Of a stretch of DNA of 64,000 nt, positions 1-9,238 are shown one piece after another. The position numbers were made by a program, and so were the translations under genes. The stretch is taken from the NCBI RefSeq assembly GCF_000283155.1, contig NW_004454195.1, positions 8,864,758-8,928,757 of the forward strand, given 5' to 3'. This stretch comes from Ceratotherium simum simum (Eukaryota > Chordata > Mammalia > Perissodactyla > Rhinocerotidae). The notes beneath the pieces are model-generated. The model saw nothing but the letters and a program-made list of their open reading frames with translations, searched no databases and was not told where the DNA came from. Numbering within the stretch: position 1 is the first letter of the stretch; each line of letters begins with the position of its first letter.

Positions 1-883
1 AGCACTCTCTTCCTTTTAGGGAAAGGGAAGAAAAGCGATGGCCTTCTTACAGCTTGTAGACTTAATCCCAAATGCTCTGGGATCCTGTGAAATTTGCCAG
101 TCTTGGGAGGTAGCCTAGCTTTGCCTCACATCTCCTCCTAAACCTGCAAAGGCGTCTTTAGAACAGTCTCTGGAAATTTTTAAAAACTTGGATCTTGAGC
201 TTAGTTCCTTATGTGATGTAGATTAAACAGTCTGTGGCTGTCCCTCCCTTATCTCCCTTTGTCCTTCAGGCTTCCTCTTCCAACATTCACATCATCTTGG
301 TTCTTTCCCACACTTTATCTCAGACACCGTGGCTTCCTCACGGGATTACTCAGTCGGCCTGATATGTGACCCCCAGTGCCTCTTTGCCAAGTCCTCATTC
401 CCATCTGAGCCCAATTACGGATCCCTGTGGGGTCACTGACCTCAGTGGAGGATGAATGGAGTTGTGGGTGTACCGTTTTGGGAAAGTAAAAAGCGCAGTA
501 AGGGGTACTCTGGTGACTTATTAAGACATCTTCAAGTAGCCCCATGCTGAGGATGCAGAAATGACATTTTAAAAGATCCACCTAAAAAATGTTTTCCCAG
601 ACACCACAATATACACTCCTTTTTCATGAGGTTCACACATCTCGTGAGAAAGGAATCGTGCACACGATTATTTTCTACATGTTAATTGTTCAAAGCTCTG
701 ATTTAAAAATTCGTGTGGTCAGCCAAACAACTATACCTCCACCGTTCTTGAAAAATTTAACTGTGCCCCTCGTAAGTGCCAAAGTGCCAGGCACTGGGAT
801 TTCTTATTGTCTCTAGACCTGTGTACCTGTGCTGATTTATAGAACGGACTTAATGTTGTTTTTTTAATCTTTTTCTCTTACAG
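1..883. other. No gene or repeat recognised
   Basis: I see no known repeat, domain-bearing frame or RNA gene here. Short frames on both strands (for example 315-581 minus and 589-816 plus) have no recognisable protein features and are of a length expected by chance. The last 30 bases form a pyrimidine-rich tract that leads into the exon-like segment at 884. Confidence 0.6.
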
Positions 884-944
884 TTTTCCAAAGAAATTAG
901 CCCGTTTTCTTGGTGAAGAGAAATCAATCTGCTGTTTTCATAGG
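884..944 (+). other. Exon-like segment with strong splice signals (61 bp)
   Basis: A T-rich pyrimidine tract (about 857-881) ends in TTACAG at 878-883, and the segment closes with TAGG followed by the donor GTGAGT at 945-950. Two of the three frames contain stops. The frame that starts one base into the segment is open throughout (20 codons) and contains residues reading KLARFLGEE and SICCFHR. No domain is recognised. This could be a small coding exon, a UTR or lncRNA exon, or a chance pseudo-exon, which are common in mammalian introns. The splice signals are seen directly, but exon status is inference. Confidence 0.3.
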
Positions 945-1360
945 GTGAGTGATCCTTGACTCTTTTATGTATTTTTACATGCATCAAAATTTTATCCAAT
1001 TATTGTGATACTTTAAGAAGAAATTCTTGATAGCATGCATTCTCTAAAAGTTTTCTCCTGCTTGGAACCAAGGTGTTCTTTCTCCTCCTCCTCTATCAAA
1101 TCTCCTCTTCCTTTCAGAGGGGGGATTTCCCCCTTGTATTTTTCTGCTGTTTCCTTTTGCTGTTCATGTTTTGCCTCTTATGAGTTGTCACCATCGTTGC
1201 TATCACCTTGTCCAGCTTGCAGAGAGAAGGAGAGAGAAAGTTTCTTTTGTTTCAGTGACTGATGCACAGAAATGCGGCCATGGGCAAGGAGAAACCATCC
1301 GTTTTGTTCACATGACCCACTGTTTCGTGAATACCATGAATAATAGAGACAGAGAATAAT
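945..1360. other. No gene or repeat recognised
   Basis: The stretch is pyrimidine-rich around 1075-1170 (many TCC/TTC runs). Short plus-strand frames here are serine/leucine/cysteine-rich because of that base bias. Nothing else is recognised. Confidence 0.5.
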
Positions 1361-1530
1361 AGGGTCGGAGCCTTAGATGGAACCTTATAGGTCATCTGGC
1401 AAAGCCCCTCTGTACAGATGGGGCAGCTGAGGCTTCACGTCCCCTGTCTGGGGTCTTCTCGGGCAGCCGCAGAGCTGGGATCATGAGAGGCATTTGACTA
1501 CCAGCTGTGTGGTCTACCCTGCTCACGCCC
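1361..1530 (-). repeat. MIR-type SINE, old copy
   Basis: The order of landmarks (a 'GGTCATCTGGCAAAGCCC' block, then 'ACAGATGGGGCAGCTGAGGC', then 'GCAGAGCTGGGAT') follows the antisense MIR/MIR3 consensus. Matches are scattered, as expected for a copy predating the placental radiation. The MIR3 subfamily is the better guess. Confidence 0.55.
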
Positions 1531-4500
1531 CCGCCACACAGAGCTGTGTTTTAAATCTCACTGCCTTCTGAGGATACGGAGTTATAGGTGGTTTGACCTG
1601 ATGTAATACTGGTAAATGAATAACAGCCCTCTAAGGCAAGTGTCAGGAGTGATGCTGTTGAGCTATCTAACTTTCTAGTAGTCAGACTTGGCTACCATCA
1701 AGAGAGGTTGGTGGAGTGGATGTACCCAGAACACTTCTGCTGTGGACCTCATCTGAGAGGACATATTTTCCTTTGCGCCCTTTCCAAACCACTGCATTTG
1801 CAACGCCACATCACGTGCTGAGACGTGGTGGTACATCTGTTTTGCAGCTAGAGGCCATGGTGCACCTGCAGGTGTGTACAGCCAGCTGCAGACCTGCACG
1901 CCCCCACCTGGGGCTGTCTGCACCTGCAGACTAATGCTTAACGGGTTTCTTTATGTGTGGTACAAAGTTGGCCTGCAGTCATAGAGACTTTCCGAGAAAT
2001 GTTGTCTCATTTAAAAAAAAAAGTAATACTGTTTTTTTACGCGAGAGCACGTGGTGGGTTATGATGGAGAGAAGTGTGAGAATAGGATTCTCCAGTGGAA
2101 TCCCAAAAGGTGGACTTGTCTGTGGTTTTTTGGAGGATACCTGTGCTAGATCTGACTCTGGATCATGTTCATTTAGGTTGATGACCTAAATGCACTTATT
2201 TCCAAAACATTTTATCTCACTTAGGGATTGGTCTAAGTGTGGTATTGAGGGCCTGTGTCATTATTTTATCCCACTTGTCAACTTAGTCACTTTATCTTAA
2301 CGAATGGGGGCTTCTCTTCTGCTGTCACTGGAGTCATTATTAAGGAACTTGATATGTCTCCTTATCGTAGAGATGATCTGTTTTCTACCAGTGCACTGAA
2401 TGGAATTTAGAACATGGATTGCTGGTTCATTGAGGGATTGCCTGCTTATTACTCTAATATTGATCTCTCCTGTCCTCAGATGCTCAGGATGCATGAATGG
2501 GCATTCATTAAAAGTGTGAACTTGAGGATTTCCATTTCCTTTTTTTGTCCAAGAAAAGCCCAAAAGGTTTATCCCCAGGGCATATGACAGTATAATGTGG
2601 GACATTGAGATCTGCTATTCTCTGGGGAATCTAAGGGTCTCTGTGGAATCAAGAGATTGACAAGACTAGAACAGAGGACAATGAAGGGCCTTAGAAAGGT
2701 GAGGAAGTGGCAAATTCCATGCCTACCTTGCACTATTCTTTTAGTAAAGAACAAATTGGTAGGGAGGGATCTGAGGCAAGAAATGTTAAAGGGATAAAAC
2801 GAAGACCAGTTGAAGTCATGCCGACCACTTGTGGCGACTTTGGTTTCCTGCTGGGGTCACAAGTAGTTTGAAGTTGACAGTCACGAGGCATCAAATCATT
2901 ACCCAAAATATGACAAGCCATTTGCTTTTACCATTTGGGAGGAAACTAAACACAAACCGAAGCCATGAGTTTCTTACTTAACAAGCAGCTCAGAGGCTGG
3001 TCCCCACACTTTGGGTGTGTACCATGCAGGTACACATGCAGGTACACCTTGTAAAACATGTGTTGCTGGGCTCTGTTTCATGGTATGCAGCGGGGCTGGA
3101 CCTGGAACAATGCTGCTGTTGTTTCTGGGCCCGAACAGTACTCACCATCAATGGTATCCCTTTAAGGGAAATCTAGGGAGAGGCACTTGCCAGCACTGCG
3201 ATTTTATTTGCAAGAGGCCAAGTAGCAATGGCATGTATTGGTGCCATAGCAACATGTCTGTGCAGCCAGAAACAATATAATGACTGTGGCAGCTAGTGTA
3301 TCCTGGGCAGGATGAGGACAGCCCGATGCCCTCTTTTATTTTCCACCTTATCCTGGCCTGCCTTTCCCCTCCTGCAGAGAGTGTGGACTTTGTAATTGTT
3401 ACTATCTATCCCTGTTATTAACACTGGCCTCCTGTCCCCATCCAGCCTGGGACTTGATGAGGGAGAAGGCTACGTCTGTAGTAAAATTCTGTAGGCCGCT
3501 GAGTGTGCCAGGAGAGCTGGCAGAACCTCCAGCCTCAGCAAACGAAAGTAGGTGGAGAGTCTGTGCTTTTCATCATCCCTGTGGCAAAGCAGCTCTGTCA
3601 GAATGGCACAGTGGGTAGAGCACTTCCTGTACATTGCGGTCAGCCGCTCCTGGCTGGAAAGTGGGCCGTGAAACGGAGCAGTGTGAAATCTAGGGAAACA
3701 GAGTACCCATTTAATGTGCTGCACAGATTTAGGAGACACTTAGCAGGGTGAAGTGCAATGCCAGGCACAGCAGGGTGCACAAAGAAATACAATACACATT
3801 GCATGTCTTCTAGAAGCTTCTACCAGGGATGCAGTTTCTAATTGCAGTTGCTTCAGTGTGTGTAGCTGGGGTTTTAACATTTCTCTGAGATTTTCTCATC
3901 TCTAAAATCCTCCATGAAACCATTGTAATCACTCTTGATTTCAACAGCTGCTTTTTCCCCCTGAACTCCTGAAGCATTTTAAAAAATCTTTGCCATCTAT
4001 TTGGCACTTGTATTTCCTTTTTTGATCCATAGTGCTTCAGGGGCCTGAGCAGTCTTTGTTGGTAGAGACTCAGGCCTTCCAGGTCAGGAACCCACTATCT
4101 TATTCTTCATTTTTTTTTTTTTTTTTTTTTAAATTTCTCTAATGCTCAGAACCGAGCCCTGTAGATAGTAACCATGCCACTAATATTTCTTCATGATAAC
4201 CTTATAATCTCATCTTATCTCACAAGGAAGAGGTGAGGCAAGTGTGTAAATATATTGAAAATGCTCTTAAATTCTTCAGAGAAAAGATAAATTCAAGAAA
4301 TTCTTTTTCTGGTGTGGTTTTTAAAAACATGTAGATATGAAATCACAAGGTAAGAATATCTGAAGACTTCACATTTCCTCATCTTCCTCTTTGTGGCTAC
4401 CAACCATGAACTGTGTCCCCTAGAGTTTTACACTGGCACTGAAATCATCCTTTTTCCCACCCACCTCCCCTTTTTGCGACTTCTGTTGAATTTGCCTTAT

Positions 4501-4963
4501 TGTACCATTTAGGCCAGGCTTTTCAGTCAAACCCCTAGCAATGTCTTCAGAGCTATTAAGTAACAGATTCTAAGGATTTTTCATTAAGGTGACAGGTTTG
4601 ATAGATTAGGATAGTGGTTCCTAATTTAGTTTTGAGGTCTGTTGGGAGAGGAAAGGTTTTTATTGTATGAAAACTTTTATCTGAGAAGAGTTCTCTTCCC
4701 TTCCCAAGTTCTGAGCCAGCTGAGAAATAAGACAGACATAATAAGGCAGATGGAGGCCAGAATGCACCCATGTGACTGATAACAGGTAACTGAGTTAGAA
4801 GCTGTATCGTAGGTTAAGAGCCAAAAAGATCTTCCCACCTTCCTCTTCCCCAGTCTGGGCCTGGTAACAGTTCACCTGTGGGAAAATTTCGAGTCTGCGG
4901 GCCACTGTTTGTGGGAAGAAGGAAGGAAAAAGAGACCAAAATCCACTCCATGCTTAAAATTTT
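1531..4963. other. Mostly single-copy sequence
   Basis: No gene is recognised in about 3.4 kb. Features seen are a poly-T run at 4111-4131, A- or T-rich patches, and short frames without domains. The 3300-3470 part has weak resemblance to L2 but too little to call. Overlapping short frames on both strands near 3470-3750 look like chance. Confidence 0.5.
4948..4963. repeat. Left target-site duplication of ERE SINE
   Basis: The 16 bases CCATGCTTAAAATTTT recur at 5281-5296, directly after the SINE head. An exact direct repeat of this length flanking an A-tailed SINE is the mark of LINE-driven insertion and indicates a fairly young copy. Confidence 0.85.
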
Positions 4964-5280
4964 TTTAAAATTTTTTTAATTTTTTATTTTTTTGTGAGGA
5001 AGGTCAGCCCTGAGCTAACATCCAAGCTAATCCTTCTCTCTTTTTTGCTAAGGAAGACCGGCTCTGAGCTAACATCTATTGCCAATCCTCCTCCCTTTTT
5101 TTTTCCCCAAAGCCCCAGTAGATAGTTGTATGTCATAGTTGCACATCCTTCTAGTTGCTGTATGTGGGACGCGGCCTCAGCATGGCCGGAGAAACGGTGC
5201 GTCGGTGCACGCCCGGGATCCAAACCCCGGGCCCCAGTAGCGGAGTGCGCGCACTTAACCACTAAGCCACGGGGCCGGCC
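4964..5280 (-). mobile_element. ERE SINE, long composite form
   Basis: Read on the minus strand, the element starts at 5280 with the GGCCGGCCCCGTGGC tRNA-derived head and a B-box-like GGATCC region. It continues through the 'CAACTATCTACTGGGGC' module, then two copies of a module containing GTTAGCTCAG, and ends in an A-rich tail (T-rich on the plus strand at 4964-4993). Perfect 16-bp target-site duplications flank it. EREs are Pol III-transcribed, non-coding and mobilised by L1 enzymes. The frames inside it are not genes. Confidence 0.93.
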
Positions 5281-5294
5281 CCATGCTTAAAATT

Positions 5295-5337
5295 TTAACT
5301 CTACCCAGTGGTAGATTAACTCTACCCAGTGGAGTTA
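5295..5337 (+). repeat. Two-unit short tandem duplication
   Basis: The phrase TTAACTCTACCCAGTGG occurs twice in succession, separated by TAGA, directly after the right target-site duplication of the ERE. The next bases, GGAGTTAAC, are partly complementary to the unit. This is probably replication slippage after the insertion. Confidence 0.7.
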
Positions 5338-5559
5338 ACATGACCCAAGGAGAGGCCTGGACCACGCTGGTTTTAGCCCCCAGCCAGGTAACTCACTCCA
5401 CATCCTTGGGAAAGAAAAGAGGATGGAGTCAGAGGCCAAGAGAGTTCAGGGAAAATCCTCCATGTAGAAGACAGAAGAATAGGAATGGTGTTTCCCTCTG
5501 GCTCTGCTCACATCTCTCACTTTCTACACTCGAGTCAGGCAGACTATCCCCAGTCTCGC
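5338..5559. other. No gene or repeat recognised
   Basis: A short single-copy stretch. A 93-codon frame from 5283 to 5564 runs through it without any recognised motif. Confidence 0.5.
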
Positions 5560-5790
5560 TCTAGCCATGTGTCTTCTTCATCGCTCTTTGTTTATATATT
5601 TGTTTACTGGGTTTTTGTTAGTCTCTTCTATTAAAATGTTAGCTCCTCTATTAAAATTAAAATAGCTCCCTATTGAAATGTTAAAAGCAAAAGCCTCATC
5701 AGTTTCCTTTACTGCTATATCCCAGTACTTAAAACATAAGAGGCCTTTGATAAATATTTGTTGAAAGAATAAATGAATAAACGTTGGTTT
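5560..5790 (+). repeat. L2 LINE, 3' end
   Basis: The block 'CTATATCCCAGTACTTAAAA' followed by 'GATAAATATTTGTTGAAAGA' and ATGAATAAA matches the 3' untranslated end and tail of L2 in sense orientation. It is a diverged, immobile fossil without coding capacity. Confidence 0.75.
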
Positions 5791-5794
5791 AGGC

Positions 5795-6205
5795 CCTTTC
5801 TCACATTCCTTAATTGCCTGGAGATCCTTGTGCCCTGTCTTGCCAGGCAAGCACCTATTCATATTTTAAGACTCAGTTCAGTTAGCACATTCTCTCTGGA
5901 GCCTTTCCGGGCTCTTCTTCCAAAGGGAAGGAGCACCTTCTTGTTCGTAACTCACGAGTCACCAGTAGTTGTGCACACGTTTGTGTAAATGTGTGTCTGT
6001 GCGTGCATGTGTGTCTGCATTTGCTGTGTGTGTGAGTGTGTGCATTTGTGTATTCTTTCTCTCTCTGGCCCTGGCTGTGTAACACTTCAATTCACTCATT
6101 TGTTTATATATTTATTACCCTTACCAGGTTGTAAACTCCTGGGCAATCTCTTTTTCATCTTTGATTCTCTACTATCTGCCATGTGGTAGGTGCTCAGTAG
6201 ATAAT
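5795..6205 (+). repeat. L2 LINE, 3' end interrupted by a TG-rich stretch
   Basis: The part at 5795-5960 corresponds to the L2 3' region. A TG-rich microsatellite-like stretch follows at 5970-6050. The L2 end then resumes with 'CCAGGTTGTAAACTCCTGGG' and 'GGTAGGTGCTCAGTAGATAA' up to about 6205. The frames on both strands around 5880-6189 reflect the TG/CA repeat (cysteine/valine runs on one strand, histidine/threonine on the other). Confidence 0.7.
5970..6052 (+). repeat. Imperfect TG/GTGTGC-rich microsatellite
   Basis: Alternating GT with interspersed CA, CT and GC steps. It is highly interrupted, so probably old. Confidence 0.7.
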
Positions 6206-6221
6206 AATATTAGCATTCTAA

Positions 6222-6450
6222 GTTCTTACAACATGCCAGGTACTGCTGTATCTTAGTACTTAAAATAACTTTCCAAGTGTCTTACATATATTAACTTCTA
6301 TAATTCTCACAACAACCTTACATTGTTAACTCTCACTTTACCAGTAAGGAAACTAGGGGCATAAAGAGATGAAGTGACTAGCCTACGGTCTCACAGCTAG
6401 TCTGATTCCATAGCTGTTATTCTCTGCTGCCTCTCAGAGAATGATTGTAT
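6222..6450 (-). repeat. MIR SINE
   Basis: The antisense MIR order is clear: 'ACAACATGCCAGGTACTGCT', 'TTACATATATTAACTTCTAT', 'CTCACAACAACCTTACA', 'CCAGTAAGGAAACTAGGGGC' and 'TCACAGCTAGTCTGATTCC'. This is a near full-length, diverged copy. Confidence 0.8.
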
Positions 6451-6574
6451 AGATGGACAAATGAATGAATGAGAATCCTAGAAGCCCAGACCTATATCAT
6501 TAAGTAGGGCCACAAACATTGGGATCAACACAAATAAGTGAGTAAGAAATGATCACCAAGCCACCCATGGCCAT

Positions 6575-6600
6575 AACCATGGCTATGATTAGCCATGGTT
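6575..6600. repeat. Perfect inverted repeat, 10-bp arms
   Basis: AACCATGGCT (6575-6584) and its exact complement AGCCATGGTT (6591-6600) are separated by six bases. Two further CCATGG/GGCCATGG words lie at 6566-6572 and 6618-6625. I recognise no transposon termini. It may be chance or a small hairpin. Confidence 0.6.
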
Positions 6601-6758
6601 GACACACAATCCTGAGGCCATGGCTGACATAAATCCACAGATGAATCCCTAAAGTCTTGTTGTAGCTATTGCATTTAATTCCTAATTATCCATGCCAGCA
6701 TAGTGGTATTGGTTAATGAGAGTAAATAATTGTCATTGTATTTTGGAAATTATTTCTT

Positions 6759-7011
6759 TCTTTCTTTCTTTTTTTTTTGTGAGGAGGACTAGCCCTGAGC
6801 TAACATCCGATGCCAATCCTCCCCTTTTTTCTTGAGGAAGATTGGCCCTGAGCTAACATCCATGCCCATTTTCGTCTACTTTATATGGGACACCGCCACA
6901 GCATGGCTTGACAAGCGGTGTGTCGGTGCATGCCCGGGATCCGAACCTGCGAACCCCGGGCCGCCGCAGCGGAGCGCACGCACCTAACTGCTTGCACCAC
7001 CGGGCCGGCCC
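6759..7011 (-). mobile_element. ERE SINE, form without the 'CTACTGGGGC' module
   Basis: The head, CGGGCCGGCC on the plus strand, is at 7001-7010. The body carries two GTTAGCTCAG-type modules on the minus strand. The tail on the plus strand is (TTTC)n then poly-T at 6754-6778. The imperfect target duplication GGAAATTATTTCTT (6745-6758) versus GGAATTATTTCTT (7013-7025) differs by one base. Compared with the long form, the middle GGGGCTTTGGGG module is absent. Confidence 0.92.
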
Positions 7012-7324
7012 AGGAATTATTTCTTAATGGGAAAATATTAAATCATCGATTATGAGTTAAACAATTTCCGTGTGCAAGGTTCACTCCTAAATTTGGGGGG
7101 AAATGGGAGGTAGGAGGAAGTGAGCTTGGAGAGTGAAGAGGAGAGCCCTAAGAGTATAAGCCAAGGTCACTATGTCTAGTTGAAGAGGCAAGGCATGATT
7201 ACAGGTAAAGTTAAGGAAGTTAAAAGAAATAAAGGGCAGTAAATATGAGAACTATCATAAGGCATTATTATACATCATTAATTGCCAAATGGTGATATTA
7301 GACAAAATGAAAGCTGTTGTACTA
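7012..7324. other. No gene or repeat recognised
   Basis: A purine-rich single-copy stretch (GGAGGAAGTGAGC and similar at 7110-7150). No function is visible. Confidence 0.45.
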
Positions 7325-7625
7325 ATCAGGATAGGATGGGCTTATGCAGCAGAAAGAGTCAACCCTAAACTCTCAAGGGCTGAACAAAATAAATTTATTT
7401 CTCACTTTTGCAGTGTCTGGTGTGGAGCTGGTGTCTGTCTAGCACAACTGTCCTCCATGCATAGCTCTGTGATGCAGGCTGCTTTGATCTTTTTATCCTT
7501 CCATCTGGAGGCTTCCTTCATGGATCACGGGGGAAGAGAGAAAAACTGGAGAATTGCACCAGCAATTAAAATGTTTCAAAGCTTTGTCCTGGAAGGGACG
7601 TGCGTCACCTGCTGTGTCCTACACA
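7325..7625 (-). repeat. Old LTR-like interspersed repeat, family not assigned
   Basis: The block 'GGATGGGCTTATGCAGCAG' followed by 'AAATTTATTTCTCAC' resembles antisense MaLR/MLT-type elements, which read '...GCAGCAGTAACA...GGTTTATTTCTC...' on this strand. A 142-codon frame (7289-7717) runs through it and into L2-like sequence, so I do not regard it as a gene. Confidence 0.45.
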
Positions 7626-7649
7626 TTGCATTCAGCTTTTTATACCCCT

Positions 7650-7745
7650 CGTGTCGTTCCAGCCTTCTCGTTTACTTTTGTTTTTCTCCCAGTCAGCATA
7701 CCCTAGGTGCTCAATGAAGATTTGTAGGGTGAAAGAATGAGTGGG
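7650..7745 (+). repeat. L2 LINE, 3' tip
   Basis: 'CCTAGGTGCTCAATGAAGA' followed by TTGTAGGGTGAAAGAATGAG corresponds to the L2 sense end (GGTGCTCAATAAATATTTG...GAATGAATG). It is short and diverged. Confidence 0.55.
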
Positions 7746-8094
7746 CATAGGAATGAATGGTCACTCATGCCGAATAGTGTTTATAGCAGTAATGCCTGTG
7801 ATAGATTCCAAAACCCAGACTTGGAAAAATTAGGTCTGGCTCAAAGATATTTACTAAAATTAAAAGAGCATTAATAAATAAGGACAACATAGCTAATATT
7901 AATTAGCCACGGTGAATGGAAAATCATAAAGACATGGGCAGATTGAATCCAATTCAGTTGGTGTTTGAACTCATGCTAAAGCCCCAGACTTCAGCCTGTC
8001 TTAGCGACATTACTGTCTCCTAGTCCACAGCTTGACTTAAGAGTTTGTGTGTTATCTGGTACCCGCTGCCCTTCTAGCCTTGTTCCTCCTGAAG
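7746..8094. other. No gene or repeat recognised
   Basis: AT-rich single-copy stretch. I see nothing distinctive. Confidence 0.45.
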
Positions 8095-8220
8095 AAGGTA
8101 GAGATCACTATCTTCATTTAAAAATTAAGAAACTTAATCAAGGAGAGGTTAACCTGTCCAGGATGCTGCCATGATTCCAACCCAGTATTTGACTACAACG
8201 CATGGTCTCTCTCCTGTGTC
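8095..8220 (-). repeat. MIR SINE fragment
   Basis: 'CACTATCTTCATTTAAAAAT' then 'CAAGGAGAGGTTAACCTGTC' and 'GATTCCAACCCAGTATT' follow the antisense MIR core. Confidence 0.6.
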
Positions 8221-8239
8221 AGGCTCTCTCACACTTTCC

Positions 8240-9000
8240 CCTGCTGCCTCACATCCTGGGGCCCTGGCAGATGGGCAGCATCCAGCTCCAGATCAGTGGA
8301 GAAGGGGGTTCCAGACAGGGGCAAAACATATGCTGAGCAAAGCATAGCACCTGAATGTGAAAAATAAGTTGGAAACTCTATGTGCGAATCAACGTGGAGA
8401 GTGGAGAGTTCATGGAGAGAAAGTGGAAGATTGCATTGGGAAGGTAGGTTGGGGTCATACCACATGTGTCAGACCAAAGAATGGGGCCTCTCAACCATGT
8501 CTCAATATGTAATATTGCATCAAAAGAAACCTGAGTGCAGGGAGGGCCCAGGCACTAACAAATTCCTGGAAAATGGTGCTGGTTTGTTTCCGGTTTGGGG
8601 TGTTGGTGGTGGAGAGGGCGGGGTCTAAGCACCCTGCCTGTCACTGTTTAAATGTGGATAGGACAGGGCTGTGGAGAGCCTCCTGCACTGGGGGTTGGTA
8701 ATCACTGGAGATTTTTCAGCAAGCTGGTGAATGTGACCAACTGTATTTCAGTGAGATTAGCTTTACAACTGTATTCATGGCCCATGAGCTGCTGGAGAAA
8801 ACCAGAGACAGGGGCCCCAATTAAGGGATTATTACAGGCATAAAGAGAAAAGATTTCGAAAACTGCTGTGGGAGCATTGTGAAGGGGCAGATGTGGTAGA
8901 CACTACAAAGAAAGAGTTAACCAAAACAGAATGACTATTTGGATATAAGAAACAAGAGAAGGAGTTGGAGATATCTGCATTTTTGAGCCTGGGTGGCTTT
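8240..9000 (-). repeat. L2 LINE (antisense), split by an unnamed module
   Basis: Antisense L2 landmarks appear in order: a 'GGGTTCCAGACAGGGGCAAA' block near 8308, 'GGTAGGTTGGGGTCATA' near 8442, and after an interruption 'CTGTGGAGAGCCTCCTGCAC' near 8670 and 'CAAGCTGGTGAATGTGACC' near 8720. The part between about 8465 and 8655 does not fit L2 and holds the repeated module at 8484-8650. This is a fossil with no coding capacity. Confidence 0.6.
8484..8650 (+). repeat. Unnamed ~170-bp module, copy A
   Basis: This segment has a diverged partner at 10988-11160. Shared words in the same order include GGGCCTC, TGTAATATT, 'CACTAACAAATTCCT', a GGTGGTGG-rich part and the end CTGCCTGTCACTGTTT. The flanks of the two copies do not match. 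Copy A lies inside an older L2, so it looks like an inserted interspersed element rather than part of a larger segmental duplication. I cannot assign a family. Confidence 0.6.
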
Positions 9001-9018
9001 TGAAGGTGTCCTATGTTT

Positions 9019-9039
9019 TATATATATATATATATATAT
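9019..9039. repeat. (TA)n microsatellite at SINE tail
   Basis: About ten TA units abut the T-rich (antisense A-tail) side of the ERE that follows. It is probably seeded by the SINE tail. Confidence 0.9.
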
Positions 9040-9238
9040 TTTTCTTTTCTTTTTTTGGTGAGGAGGATTGGCCCTGAGCTAACATCTGTTGCCAGTCTTG
9101 TGCTACTTTGTATATAGGATGCCACCACAGCATGGCTTGATGAGCGGTGTGTAGGTCCGTGCCTGGGACCCAAACCCACAAACCCCAGGCCGCTGAAGTG
9201 GAGCATGAACTTAACCACTACGCCACCAGGCTGGCCCC
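9040..9238 (-). mobile_element. ERE SINE, shorter and more diverged copy
   Basis: The head reads GGCTGGCCCC on the plus strand complement (CCAGGCTGGCCCC at 9226-9238). The body keeps 'CCACAGCATGGCTTGA' and one GAGCTAACATCTGTTGCC module. The head mismatch (T for C) marks an older subfamily, shared with the copy at 14262. A weak flank similarity (TATGTTTTATA versus ATATGTTATACA) may be the decayed target duplication. Confidence 0.88.

Noticed and set aside
4964..5280. tRNA gene suggested by the tRNA-like SINE head
   Set aside because: The head has no complete cloverleaf and is followed by SINE body and A-tail. This applies to all eleven ERE copies.
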